From Sphingomonas morindae (GTDB taxonomy: Bacteria > Pseudomonadota > Alphaproteobacteria > Sphingomonadales > Sphingomonadaceae), in contig NZ_CP084930.1 in NCBI RefSeq assembly GCF_023822065.1, positions 372,001 to 436,000 on the forward strand: a stretch of DNA of 64,000 nt, in the 5' to 3' direction. The translations under genes were made by a program, and so were the position numbers. Numbering within the stretch: position 1 is the first letter of the stretch; every line of letters starts with the position of its first letter. Below the pieces are notes generated by a model, which worked only from the letters and a program-made list of their open reading frames with translations, searched no databases and was not told the DNA's origin. Below are positions 1 through 8,509 of this stretch, in pieces.

Positions 1-175
1 CGGTCCGGCGGCGCAGATTCTGCATCTCCGCCTGGGTGTAGAGCAGCTGGTTGCGCTGCTCCTCCAGCTCGGCGCGCAACGCGGCGGTCTCGTCCTGGGC
101 GGCCACCTCGGGGGCTGCCTCTGCCGTTTCCTCGCGCAGCGTCTCGTCGGAATTGGTCGTGTCGTTCACGGTCAT
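1..175 (-). CDS. grpE: GrpE, nucleotide exchange factor of DnaK (N-terminal part, runs off the window)
   Basis: The reverse strand from 175 to the window edge encodes 58 residues. They begin with an acidic, Glu/Asp/Ala-rich stretch and then enter the long helix of GrpE, with the family's Y-T-Q-A-E-M-Q-N-L-R-R-R segment at the edge. GrpE promotes ADP release from DnaK in the cytoplasmic chaperone cycle. Its ATG at 175 overlaps the hrcA stop (ATGA), so the two genes are co-transcribed and probably translationally coupled. The catalytic beta domain lies outside the window. Confidence 0.93.
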   Translation of the reverse strand, partial: MTVNDTTNSDETLREETAEAAPEVAAQDETAALRAELEEQRNQLLYTQAEMQNLRRRT

Positions 176-1215
176 GTCATCAACCTGGAAAGCGTATGGG
201 CGGTGAAATCCACCATGGGCACCACGCGCGCATAGTTCAACCGTGTCGGCCCGATAACCCCCACCACACCGACCACCTGCCCCTCCGCCCCGCGATAGGG
301 CGCGGCGACGATCGACGAGCCGGACAGCGCGAAAAGCTTGTTTTCCGAGCCGATGAAGATTTTGGTGGCGGAGCCTTCGCGGGCGCTGTCCAGCAGCCGG
401 GCGATCTCCTCCTTGCCCTCCAGCTCGTCGAGCAGCTGGCGCACGCGCTCGAGATCCTCGGCCGCCTGGGTATCGATGAGATTGGCCTGGCCGCGCACGA
501 TCAGCACCGGCCGGGCGCGGCCGTCGGTGCTCCACAGGGCCAGGCCGCGCTCCACCAGCTCGCGGCTCACCCGGTCCAGCGCGGCGCGGTCCAGCCCGAT
601 CTCGGCGGTGATCCGCGCCCGCGCTTCGCCCAGCGTGAGCCCGGCAAAGGCCGTGCTGATATAATTGGCCGCCTCGTTCAGCGCGGCGGGCGGGGTGCCC
701 GGCGGCAGCGCGACGACGCGATTCTCCACGCTGCCATCGGCGCCCACCAGCACCGCCAGCGCCTGATCCTGGCTGAGCGGGACAAAGCCGAACTGGCGCA
801 GCACCGCCTCGCGCTTGGGCACCAGCACCAGCCCGGCGCAGGCGGACAGGCCGGAGAGCACGGCGCCGGCGGCGGCCAGCGCATCCTCGATCGGCCCGCC
901 GCGCCCGATGCCGCGCTCGATCGCGCTGCGCTCCTCGGACGAAGGCTCGGCCGCCTGCATCATGCCGTCGACGAACAGGCGCAGTCCCGTCTCGGTCGGC
1001 AGCCGGCCGGCGGAGACGTGCGGCGCGGCGAGCAGGCCGGCCTCCTCCAGATCCTGCATGACATTGCGGATCGAGGCGGGCGACAGGTTGAGGCCCGACA
1101 GATGCGAGATGGTCCGCGAGCCGACCGGGGTGCCGGAGCGCAGATAGCTTTCCACCACCACGCGGAACACCGTCCGCGCCCGTTCCGACAATTCGGGATA
1201 GGCCTGCCCGCGCAT
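172..1215 (-). CDS. hrcA: HrcA, heat-inducible transcription repressor
   Basis: This 347-aa protein represses chaperone operons by binding CIRCE operators, and GroEL is known to modulate its activity. The N-terminal winged-helix region (about residues 10-75) contains G-S-R-T-I-S and S-P-A-S-I-R-N-V-M, which are hallmarks of HrcA. A GAF-like middle and C-terminal part follows, ending near V-D-F-T-A-H-T-L-S-R. The reading frame stays open further upstream, but homology begins at the M-R-G-Q-A-Y methionine, so 1215 was chosen; no strong ribosome site is visible. It lies upstream of grpE, as in many bacteria. Its expected target, a CIRCE element, sits in front of groES in this same window (42128-42154). 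Confidence 0.95.
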   Translation of the reverse strand: MRGQAYPELSERARTVFRVVVESYLRSGTPVGSRTISHLSGLNLSPASIRNVMQDLEEAGLLAAPHVSAGRLPTETGLRLFVDGMMQAAEPSSEERSAIERGIGRGGPIEDALAAAGAVLSGLSACAGLVLVPKREAVLRQFGFVPLSQDQALAVLVGADGSVENRVVALPPGTPPAALNEAANYISTAFAGLTLGEARARITAEIGLDRAALDRVSRELVERGLALWSTDGRARPVLIVRGQANLIDTQAAEDLERVRQLLDELEGKEEIARLLDSAREGSATKIFIGSENKLFALSGSSIVAAPYRGAEGQVVGVVGVIGPTRLNYARVVPMVDFTAHTLSRLMT

Positions 1216-1352
1216 GGGCCGAATGTAGGAAAGCCGCGCACCGCGCTCAACCATGGATCGCGCCGCCGGCGCCCAAATCGCTTCCACCCGGGCGCAATGG
1301 GTTCTAGAGCCGCGGTCCGACACGATCCTTCTCGAAGACCATAGGAGCAGCC

Positions 1353-2069
1353 ATGCGTCCCTCCGGCCGCGCGCCCGACCAGATGCGCGTCATCACCATC
1401 GAAGCCGGTGCCACGCGCCATGCCGAGGGCAGCTGCCTCATCAGCTTCGGCGATACGCGCGTGCTCGTCACCGCCAGCGTCGAGGAGCGCGTGCCGCCCT
1501 TTCTGCGCGGCAAGGGCCAGGGCTGGGTGACGGCCGAATATGGCATGCTGCCCCGCGCCACCCATACGCGCGGCAGCCGCGAGGCCGCCAAGGGCAAGCA
1601 ATCGGGCCGCACCCAGGAGATCCAGCGGCTGATCGGCCGCAGCCTGCGCAGCGTGTGCGACATGACCCTGCTCGGCGAGCGGCAGATCACCATCGATTGC
1701 GACGTGATCCAGGCCGATGGCGGGACGCGCACCGCCTCCATCTCGGGCGGCTGGGTGGCGCTGCGGATCGCGGTGGACAAGCTGCTCGCCGAGGGCAAGC
1801 TGGCCGCCGATCCGATCACCACCCAGGTCGCCGCGGTCTCCTGCGGCGTGCATGAGGGCACGCCCGTGCTCGACCTCGACTATATCGAGGATTCGGCGGC
1901 CCATGTGGACGGCAATTTCGTGCTGCTCGCCAACGGCCATATGGCCGAGGTGCAGGCGACCGCCGAAGGGGCGGCCTATGACGAGGAAGCGCTGCTGCGC
2001 ATGCTCCGCCTCGCGCGGATCGGCTGCGGCGAGATCTTCGCCGCCCAGCTCAAGGCGACCGGGCGGTGA
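1353..2069 (+). CDS. rph: Ribonuclease PH
   Basis: This 238-aa phosphorolytic 3'-exoribonuclease trims tRNA 3' ends and is cytoplasmic, usually hexameric. The protein starts M-R-P-S-G-R and carries the family segments T-R-G-S-R-E, G-R-S-L-R and [11 protein letters not shown] in order. Its length matches the usual ~238-240 aa. The start is supported by AGGAG just upstream. It is divergent from hrcA, and its TGA overlaps the GTG start of rdgB, so rph-rdgB-hemW read as one operon. Confidence 0.97.
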   Translation: MRPSGRAPDQMRVITIEAGATRHAEGSCLISFGDTRVLVTASVEERVPPFLRGKGQGWVTAEYGMLPRATHTRGSREAAKGKQSGRTQEIQRLIGRSLRSVCDMTLLGERQITIDCDVIQADGGTRTASISGGWVALRIAVDKLLAEGKLAADPITTQVAAVSCGVHEGTPVLDLDYIEDSAAHVDGNFVLLANGHMAEVQATAEGAAYDEEALLRMLRLARIGCGEIFAAQLKATGR

Positions 2070-2668
2070 GGCGCACGCTCGCCCCGGGCCGGCTCGTCAT
2101 CGCCAGCCATAATCCGGGCAAGATCCGCGAGATCGCGGCGCTGCTTGGGCCCTATGGCGTGGAGCCGGTCTCGGCGGGCGAGCTTGACGTGCCCGAGCCC
2201 GAGGAAACCGGCACCAGCTTCGTCGCCAATGCCGAGCTGAAGGCGCGTTTCTCGGCCGATCTCACGGGCCTGCCCGCGCTGGCGGACGATAGCGGCCTGT
2301 GCGTGGATGCGCTGGACGGCGATCCCGGCATCTTCTCGGCGCGCTGGGCCGGGCCGGACAAGGATTTCGCGGTCGCCATGCAGCGCGTGCAGGATGCGAT
2401 GGCGCGGCGCGCCCCGGAAGCGGGGCGCGATGCGCATTTCGTGTGCGCCCTTTCGCTCTGCTGGCCGGACGGCCATATCGTCACGGTCGAGGGCCGGGTC
2501 GAGGGGCATCTCGTGTGGCCGCCGCGCGGCGAGCGCGGCTTCGGCTATGATCCCATGTTCCAGCCCTGGGGCCACCAGCTCAGCTTCGGCGAGATGGACC
2601 CGGAGGCCAAGCACGCCATGAGCCATCGCGCCGATGCCTTCGCCAAGCTTGTCGCCGCGATCTTCTGA
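2066..2668 (+). CDS. rdgB: XTP/dITP pyrophosphatase (RdgB/HAM1 family)
   Basis: This 200-aa enzyme hydrolyses non-canonical purine nucleoside triphosphates (dITP, XTP) to monophosphates, keeping them out of DNA and RNA. S-H-N-P-G-K at residues 14-19 is the N-terminal family motif, A-D-D-S-G-L follows near residue 72, and the F-G-Y-D-P-M-F segment near residue 150 completes the active-site signature. The start is GTG, inside the rph stop (GTGA). The 3' end overlaps the start of hemW by about 35 bases. Confidence 0.96.
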   Translation: MRRTLAPGRLVIASHNPGKIREIAALLGPYGVEPVSAGELDVPEPEETGTSFVANAELKARFSADLTGLPALADDSGLCVDALDGDPGIFSARWAGPDKDFAVAMQRVQDAMARRAPEAGRDAHFVCALSLCWPDGHIVTVEGRVEGHLVWPPRGERGFGYDPMFQPWGHQLSFGEMDPEAKHAMSHRADAFAKLVAAIF

Positions 2669-3833
2669 TCCGGCCGGGGCACCGGGCGCGGCATCGGCGG
2701 CGCCGCTGGCGCTGTACGTCCACTGGCCCTTCTGCGTCTCCAAATGCCCCTATTGCGACTTCAACAGCCATGTCCGCGCCGAGATCGACGAGGCGGCGTG
2801 GCGCGACGCGCTGCTGGCCGAGCTGGCCCATGAGGCGGCGCTGGTGCCGGGGCGGCCGCTCGGCTCGATCTTCTTCGGCGGCGGCACGCCCTCGCTGATG
2901 GCCCCCGCCACCGTCGCCGCGCTGCTGGCGGCGGCGGAGCGCCACTGGGGCTTCGCGCCCGGCATCGAGATCACGCTCGAGGCCAACCCCTCCTCGGTCG
3001 AAGCCGCCAATTTCCGGGCGCTCGCCGCCGCCGGGGTCAACCGCGTCTCGCTGGGCCTGCAGGCGCTCGATCCGGACGCGCTCGCCTTTCTCGGCCGCGC
3101 CCATGGCGTGGCGGAAAGCCTGGCGGCGCTGGACACGGCGCAGTCGGCCTTCGCGCGGATCAGCATCGATCTGATCTACGCCCTGCCCGGTCAGCGGGAG
3201 GCGGCCTGGATCGCCGAGCTGGAGCGTGCGCTCGGCTTCGGCACCGAGCATCTGTCGCTCTATCAATTGACGCTGGAGCCCGGCACGCGCTTCGCCGCGC
3301 TCGCCGCCAAGGGCGCGCTCCACCTGCCCGATCCGGAGACGGCCGCGCGGCTGTTCGAGACGACCCGCGCGATCACGGCGGCGGCGCGGCGGCCGGCCTA
3401 TGAGATTTCCAACCATGCCGCGCCCGGCGCCGAGAGCCGGCACAATCTCGCCTATTGGCGCTATCGCGACTATATCGGCGTCGGCCCCGGGGCGCATGGG
3501 CGTCGCCACGGCCTGGCGAGCTTCCGCCGCAAGAAACCCGAGAATTGGCGCGCTGCCGTCGCCCGCAATGGCCATGGCATCGAAAGCGAGGAACGGCTCG
3601 ATCCGGCGCTGCGCGGCGCCGAGGCGCTGCTCATGGGTCTGCGACTGGACGAAGGCGTCGATCTCGACCGCGTCGCCGCCGAGACCGGGCTTGCGCCCGA
3701 TCGCCTGGTCGATCGCGCCGCCATCGACCGGCTGGCCGCGCACGGGCTGATCGGCTGGCACGGCGCGACGCTGCGCGTCACCCCCGCCGGCATGCTGCTG
3801 CTCGACGGGCTGCTCGGCGCGGTGGTGCGCTAG
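2634..3833 (+). CDS. hemW: HemW, radical SAM heme chaperone
   Basis: This 399-aa protein is the HemW type of the coproporphyrinogen-oxidase-like radical SAM family, which binds heme and inserts it into respiratory proteins rather than oxidising coproporphyrinogen. C34, C38 and C41 (C-V-S-K-C-P-Y-C) form the 4Fe-4S site, followed by D-F as in HemW. F-G-G-G-T-P-S binds SAM. A HemN C-terminal domain fills the last ~80 residues. HemW is separated from true HemN by lacking an extra N-terminal cysteine. The ATG at 2634 lies inside rdgB and gives a somewhat long Ser/Ala/Pro leader; a later start would also keep the domain. Confidence 0.93.
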   Translation: MPSPSLSPRSSDPAGAPGAASAAPLALYVHWPFCVSKCPYCDFNSHVRAEIDEAAWRDALLAELAHEAALVPGRPLGSIFFGGGTPSLMAPATVAALLAAAERHWGFAPGIEITLEANPSSVEAANFRALAAAGVNRVSLGLQALDPDALAFLGRAHGVAESLAALDTAQSAFARISIDLIYALPGQREAAWIAELERALGFGTEHLSLYQLTLEPGTRFAALAAKGALHLPDPETAARLFETTRAITAAARRPAYEISNHAAPGAESRHNLAYWRYRDYIGVGPGAHGRRHGLASFRRKKPENWRAAVARNGHGIESEERLDPALRGAEALLMGLRLDEGVDLDRVAAETGLAPDRLVDRAAIDRLAAHGLIGWHGATLRVTPAGMLLLDGLLGAVVR

Positions 3834-3860
3834 ACACGGCCGCGCCGTCGCCGGCGGCGC

Positions 3861-4997
3861 TCAGAAGCCCGTCGCCGCCGGCGAGACGATCGTCACCCCG
3901 CCCTGCCCGATCTGCTTCACGTCCAGCGCGCGCTCGGCGATGTTGTCCTTGAAGCGGAAGGCGCCGTCGATGCCGGCGAAGCCGCCCGAATCGGTGAGCC
4001 GGCGCTCGGGGAAGGGCGTGCCGGGCTTCCACTCGCCGGCCATGCGGATCGCCAGCAGCACCGCATCATAGCCGAGCGAGGCGAGCCGGTACGGCCCCTT
4101 GCCGAAGCGCGCGCGATATTTGGTGGCGAATTGCGCGTAGAGGCGATCGGACACGGCGGCATACCAGGCGCCCGCCATCGGCCGCGCCGCGGCGAGCTGC
4201 GGCTCCGTGTTCCACAATTCGGTGCCGAGCAGCCGCGCGGTGGCGCCCGCGCGCCGGATCAGCGGCGCGGCGACCAGCGCGATCCGCCCGCTGTCGGCGA
4301 TCAGCACCGCATCATAGCCGCTGGCCGGCCCGAGCTTCTTGACCGCGGCGGCAAGGCTGGCGGCGCTGCGATCATAGCTCTGCATCGAGACGACGGTGGA
4401 GCCCGCCTGCTCGGCCGCGCGCAGCAGCGCGTTGGAGGCGCGGCGCCCGTACAGCCCCGCCGGCGTGAGCGCGGCGATCCGCTTCAGCCCGCGCTGCGCG
4501 GCATAGCCGACCACCCGCTCGATCGACTGGCCGGGCGTATAGCCCAGCAGATACACGCCATGGCCCGCGACATCGATATCGTTGGAAAAGGCCAGCACCG
4601 GCACATGGGCGGCGGCGGCCACCGGCTGCACCTGGCGCACATCTTCGGCCAGGAGCGGCCCCAGGATCAGGCCGTTGCCGTCCGCCAGCGCGCGCGCCGC
4701 CGCCGCCGCCGCGCCGCCCGCCGTATCATAGCTGGTGATGCGCAGCTGGGTGCCGCCGCTGTCGAGCAGCGCCATGGTCGCGGCATTGGCGATCGACTGG
4801 CCGACCGCCGCATTGGGGCCCGTCATCGGCACCAGCACCGCGACCCGATCGCGCGGCTGCGGCTCGGCCGGCAGCGTGCCGGCGGACGGGCGCGGCGGCG
4901 GCGGCGGCGCGCTGGCCGGGCCGGCGGTGCGCGGCACCAGCGTGGAACAGCCCGCGAGCAGCGCCGCCAGCCCAAGGGCCGCGATCCGCCGGCTCAT
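3861..4997 (-). CDS. LppC/LpoA-like lipoprotein with periplasmic binding fold (penicillin-binding protein activator family)
   Basis: This 378-aa protein starts with a lipoprotein signal peptide; the lipobox ends in L-L-A-G-C, so it is probably lipidated and exported. A Pro/Ala-rich linker is followed by a type-I periplasmic-binding domain with V-A-V-L-V-P-M-T-G-P-N and N-A-A-T-M-A segments. In gammaproteobacteria the homologue LpoA activates a peptidoglycan synthase; that role is only inferred here, because the N-terminal TPR half of LpoA is absent. It is divergent from rsmI, and the lppC-rsmI-yraN-gshB neighbourhood is widely conserved. The ATG at 4997 was preferred over a start 13 codons upstream because it opens directly into the signal peptide. 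Confidence 0.88.
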   Translation of the reverse strand: MSRRIAALGLAALLAGCSTLVPRTAGPASAPPPPPRPSAGTLPAEPQPRDRVAVLVPMTGPNAAVGQSIANAATMALLDSGGTQLRITSYDTAGGAAAAAARALADGNGLILGPLLAEDVRQVQPVAAAAHVPVLAFSNDIDVAGHGVYLLGYTPGQSIERVVGYAAQRGLKRIAALTPAGLYGRRASNALLRAAEQAGSTVVSMQSYDRSAASLAAAVKKLGPASGYDAVLIADSGRIALVAAPLIRRAGATARLLGTELWNTEPQLAAARPMAGAWYAAVSDRLYAQFATKYRARFGKGPYRLASLGYDAVLLAIRMAGEWKPGTPFPERRLTDSGGFAGIDGAFRFKDNIAERALDVKQIGQGGVTIVSPAATGF

Positions 4998-5047
4998 CGC
5001 CGTCCCGTGTTGCGACGCACGCCTACTCTCTGCCATGACGATCCCTT

Positions 5048-5887
5048 ATGGTCGATCCACTCCCGCCGGGGCTCTACATCGTCGCGACCCCAATCGGCAA
5101 TCTTGGCGATCTATCGCCACGCGCGGCGGATATTCTCGCCCGCGCCGATCTGATCGCCGCCGAGGATACGCGCGTCACCGCCAAGCTGCTCCGCCATATC
5201 GGGGCCGAGCGGCCGATGATCCCCTATCACGATCACAATGCCGATCGCGTCAGGCCGGGGCTGGTCGCGCGGCTGGGAGGCGAGGCGATCGCGCTCGTCT
5301 CGGACGCGGGAACGCCGATGATCTCCGATCCTGGCTTCAAGCTGGTGCGCGATGCGCGCGCGGCGGGCCATGCCATCGTCACCCTGCCCGGCCCCTGCGC
5401 CGCCATCGCCGCGCTCACCCTGGCAGGCCTGCCGAGCGATCGCTTCCTCTTTCTCGGCTTCCTTCCCGCCAAGGACAAGGCGCGCGGCGATGCCATCGCC
5501 GAGGTGGCGGCGATCCGCGCCAGCCTGATCCTCTACGAAAGCGGCCCGCGGCTCGGCGCGACGCTGGCCGCGCTCGCCGCCGGGCTCGGCCCGCGCGAGG
5601 CGGCGGTGGCGCGCGAGATCAGCAAGGCCTTCGAGCAATGCGTGACCGGCACGCTCGACGCGCTCGCCGCGCGCTACGCCGACGCACCGCCCAAGGGCGA
5701 GATCGTGATCGTGGTCGGGCCGCCGGGCGAGGCGCCGGCCGCCGATCCCGACGATGTCGAGGCGATGCTCCGCGCCGCGCTCGCCCGGATGCCGGCGGCC
5801 AAGGCGGCGGGCGAGGTCGCCCGCGCCACCGGCGTACCGCGCGCCGATCTCTATGCCCGCGCGCTCGCCATCCGCGACGCGCCGTGA
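5048..5887 (+). CDS. rsmI: 16S rRNA (cytidine-1402-2'-O)-methyltransferase
   Basis: This 279-aa SAM-dependent enzyme 2'-O-methylates C1402 of 16S rRNA in the decoding centre. The tetrapyrrole-methylase fold is recognisable from L-Y-I-V-A-T-P-I-G-N-L-G-D at residues 9-21, A-E-D-T-R and the glycine-rich V-S-D-A-G-T-P stretch near residue 83. The last codons overlap the GTG start of the next gene (GTGA), indicating coupled translation. It is divergent from the LppC lipoprotein gene. Confidence 0.96.
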   Translation: MVDPLPPGLYIVATPIGNLGDLSPRAADILARADLIAAEDTRVTAKLLRHIGAERPMIPYHDHNADRVRPGLVARLGGEAIALVSDAGTPMISDPGFKLVRDARAAGHAIVTLPGPCAAIAALTLAGLPSDRFLFLGFLPAKDKARGDAIAEVAAIRASLILYESGPRLGATLAALAAGLGPREAAVAREISKAFEQCVTGTLDALAARYADAPPKGEIVIVVGPPGEAPAADPDDVEAMLRAALARMPAAKAAGEVARATGVPRADLYARALAIRDAP

Positions 5888-6234
5888 ACCGCCGCGCCGC
5901 CGAGGCCGCCGGCCGCGACGCCGAGGCGCTGGCCGCCGCGCTGCTGCGCGACAAGGGCTGGGAGATACTGGCGCAGCGCGTCCGCACGCCCTGCGGCGAG
6001 GTCGATCTGGTGGCGCGCCGCCCCGGCCTTGTCGCCTTTGTCGAGGTGAAGGCGCGGTCCAGCCGCCGCGCGCTCGATCTCGCGCTGGACGCGCGCCGGC
6101 TGTCGCGCGTCGCGGCGGCGGCGGAGCTGCTGATCCCGCGTTTCGCCGCGCCGGGCGACGATATCCGCATCGACGCCATTTTGATCGCACCGGATCTGCC
6201 GCCGCGCCATCTCGAACATGTCTGGCAGGGCTGA
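5884..6234 (+). CDS. YraN/UPF0102 family endonuclease-like protein
   Basis: This 116-aa protein has the compact restriction-endonuclease-like fold of UPF0102. G-E-V-D-L-V near residue 38 and F-V-E-V-K near residue 53 supply the D...E-x-K catalytic pattern. The biological role of the family is unsettled; a link to DNA processing is inferred from the fold. It starts at a GTG that overlaps the rsmI stop, and it fits the conserved rsmI-yraN order. Confidence 0.9.
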   Translation: MNRRAAEAAGRDAEALAAALLRDKGWEILAQRVRTPCGEVDLVARRPGLVAFVEVKARSSRRALDLALDARRLSRVAAAAELLIPRFAAPGDDIRIDAILIAPDLPPRHLEHVWQG

Positions 6235-6309
6235 GCGCGGCCGCGCCACCCCCGCTTCCCCGATCGCCTTCGAGCGCCTAGAGCGGCGGCGCAGCAAGGA
6301 GATGAGACG

Positions 6310-7251
6310 ATGCCGCGCACGATCGCGTTCCAAATGGATCCGATGGAGTCGATCAAGATCGCGGGCGACAGCAGCTTCGCGCTGATGCTCGCCGCCCAGG
6401 CGCGCGGCCACCGCCTCTTCCACTATCAGGCGGGCGATCTCAGCTATCGCGACGGCCGCGTCACCGCGCCGGCCCATCCCGTCACTGTCCAGCGCGTCGC
6501 GGGCGATCATTTCCAGTTCGGCGATCCGGTCCGGCTCGATCTCGGCCGCGATGTGGATGTCGTGCTGATGCGGCAGGATCCGCCCTTCGATCTCGCCTAT
6601 ATCACCGCCACCCATTTGCTGGAGCGGATCCAGGGCGAGACGCTGGTCGTCAACGATCCCGCCGCCGTGCGCAACGCGCCGGAAAAGCTGTTCGTGCTCG
6701 ATTATGCCGAGTTCATGCCGCCGACGCTGGTGACCCGCTCGCTTGAGGAGGCGCGCGCCTTCCATGCCGAGCATGGCGAGGTGGTGGTGAAGCCGCTCTA
6801 CGGCAATGCCGGCACCGCCGTCTTCCATGTCGGCCACAATGACGCCAATCTCGCGGCGCTCACCGAATTGTTCGGGCAGGTGTGGCGCGAGCCCTTCATG
6901 GTCCAGGCCTTTCTTCCCGACGTGGCGAAGGGCGACAAGCGGATCGTGCTCGTCGACGGCGAGCCGATCGGCGCCGTCAACCGGCTGCCCAAAAAGGGCG
7001 AGATCCGGTCCAACCTGGCGGTGGGCGGCAGCGGTGCCAAGACCGAGCTGACCGAGCGCGAGCATGCGATCTGCGCCCGGCTCGGGCCGGAATTGTCGCG
7101 GCGCGGGCTGATCTTCGTCGGCATTGATGTGATCGCCGGCTATCTCACGGAGATCAACGTCACCTCGCCCACAGGAATCGTGGCGATCGACGCCTTCAAC
7201 GGCACCGATACCGCCGCGCGCATCTGGGACGCGATCGAAAAGCGGCTCTGA
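6310..7251 (+). CDS. gshB: Glutathione synthetase
   Basis: This 313-aa ATP-grasp enzyme joins glycine to gamma-glutamylcysteine, the second step of glutathione synthesis. It begins M-P-R-T-I-A-F-Q-M-D-P-M-E, the prokaryotic GshB N-domain (compare I-K-I-x-x-D-S-S-F). L-Y-G-N-A-G and the C-terminal E-I-N-V-T-S-P-T-G Mg-ATP segment follow. An AAGGAG site sits about 7 bases before the ATG. It closes the rsmI-yraN-gshB run. Confidence 0.96.
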   Translation: MPRTIAFQMDPMESIKIAGDSSFALMLAAQARGHRLFHYQAGDLSYRDGRVTAPAHPVTVQRVAGDHFQFGDPVRLDLGRDVDVVLMRQDPPFDLAYITATHLLERIQGETLVVNDPAAVRNAPEKLFVLDYAEFMPPTLVTRSLEEARAFHAEHGEVVVKPLYGNAGTAVFHVGHNDANLAALTELFGQVWREPFMVQAFLPDVAKGDKRIVLVDGEPIGAVNRLPKKGEIRSNLAVGGSGAKTELTEREHAICARLGPELSRRGLIFVGIDVIAGYLTEINVTSPTGIVAIDAFNGTDTAARIWDAIEKRL

Positions 7252-7276
7252 CGGTCTGACGAAACATGCCGAGGCG

Positions 7277-7301
7277 CGGCGGGTCGGCCAAGCACCCGCC
7301 G
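7277..7301 (+). terminator. Possible terminator after gshB
   Basis: An 8-bp perfect inverted repeat (7277-7284 with 7294-7301, loop of 9) lies 25 bases after the gshB stop. There is no T tract, so intrinsic termination is uncertain. Confidence 0.35.
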
Positions 7302-7312
7302 GCGCGCCGGGC

Positions 7313-7393
7313 TCAGGCGCGCGCGCCGAGCGTGCGCATGATCGCGTGGATCAGCATGAGCCGCCGCCAGCTATTCCGAATCAGATTGAGCAT
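7313..7393 (-). CDS. Possible 26-aa basic peptide of unknown function
   Basis: A short frame opens at an ATG at 7393, preceded by an AAGGGGGGA-like ribosome site. It encodes M-L-N-L-I-R-N-S-W-R-R and ends in T-L-G-A-R-A. The peptide is amphipathic and basic. It lies downstream of the porin-like gene on the same strand. The ribosome site is the only positive evidence; it may be chance. Confidence 0.3.
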   Translation of the reverse strand: MLNLIRNSWRRLMLIHAIMRTLGARA

Positions 7394-7467
7394 CGCCTTG
7401 TCCCCCCTTGCGATGCTCGAATGCCTAGCTGGTATCCGTTGCGCGCCGGTTACGCGCCGCCGCGGGA

Positions 7468-8325
7468 TCAGAAGCTGGCGCCGACGGTGAAGACGATCTT
7501 GGAGCCGGCGATCGTCTTGCCTTTGTCCCCGCCATTCTGCACCGCGAAATTCGGCAGCAGATAGGCCCGGTCGCGATCGCTGATATCGGTGTCGATATAA
7601 GCGAGGCTCAGCGTCACCGGGCCGTACACGGCATAATCCACCCCGATCAGCCAATCCCAATATTCGCCGGTGGGGGTGACGCTGGTGCCGTTGGGGCCGA
7701 GCCCCTTATTGCCCTTGGACCGGCCGAGATGCGCCTTGCCGGTCAACCGCGTGCCGGGCACGGCCAGCGCCGCGTCGCCCCAGAGATAGAGATTGTCCTC
7801 CTTGTCGCCCGGCTTGGTATATTCGCCGGCTTCGGCGTCGGCGCCGGTTTCGTACCAGCGGCCGAGCGCCTGTTGCGGCGGCGCATAGGCGATGCCGGCG
7901 AGCAAGGTCAGCGGCCCGCGCGTGCCGGAAAGCTTCACATAAGGCTCGGCGAAATCGGTCTTATCCGCGCCGCCGGGATAGGTGTACCAGGTCAGGCCGA
8001 GATCGACCGTGGCGCTGCCCAGCGTCTTCTTGAAGCCGCCGACCAGATCCAGTTCGAGATTGGGCCCGCCAAATGTGCCCCAACCGGCGAGATTGGAGCC
8101 CCAGAAGCCCGCATAGACGCCGCTCTGGTGCGACAGGGTGATGCCGCCCTGGATCGCGGGATCGCCATCGGACTGGGAGACGCCGCGGAAGCGATAGTCC
8201 GTGGTGAGCGCCGCCGAGCCCGAAAGCGTGAAGGCCTTGGGCGCCGCCTGCGCGTGCGCCGCCGCGCCGGAAAGGATCGACAGCACGGACGCGAGGCACA
8301 GGTGAAGACGGGCACGAGCAATCAT
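7468..8325 (-). CDS. TorF-family putative outer-membrane porin-like protein
   Basis: This 285-aa protein has a cleavable signal peptide ending near A-H-A-Q-A. A beta-rich body follows with T-T-D-Y-R-F-R-G-V-S-Q-S-D near the mature N-terminus, which is the hallmark of the TIGR02001/TorF family of proteobacterial outer-membrane proteins. Alternating aromatic strands and a terminal aromatic residue (V-G-A-S-F) agree with a beta-barrel. The substrate is unknown. The ATG at 8325 is preceded by AAGGGGG. It stands alone, with a gap to the small peptide downstream and to the SulP gene upstream. Confidence 0.85.
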   Translation of the reverse strand: MIARARLHLCLASVLSILSGAAAHAQAAPKAFTLSGSAALTTDYRFRGVSQSDGDPAIQGGITLSHQSGVYAGFWGSNLAGWGTFGGPNLELDLVGGFKKTLGSATVDLGLTWYTYPGGADKTDFAEPYVKLSGTRGPLTLLAGIAYAPPQQALGRWYETGADAEAGEYTKPGDKEDNLYLWGDAALAVPGTRLTGKAHLGRSKGNKGLGPNGTSVTPTGEYWDWLIGVDYAVYGPVTLSLAYIDTDISDRDRAYLLPNFAVQNGGDKGKTIAGSKIVFTVGASF

Positions 8326-8509
8326 GGAATACCCCCTTAGGATCGGATATTCCTCCTGCGGCCGGCCGCCGCCGCCTCTCACCCATGCGGGCGGGGCGGC
8401 GATCACCGGGACGGGAATAATGTAGGCGGCGTTCTTGGTCTGCCTGCGTGCGGCTCTGTAAGGAAGTTTTGCCGGCGTCGGCGCGATAGGGCGGCGGGCG
8501 CCGCCCCGC

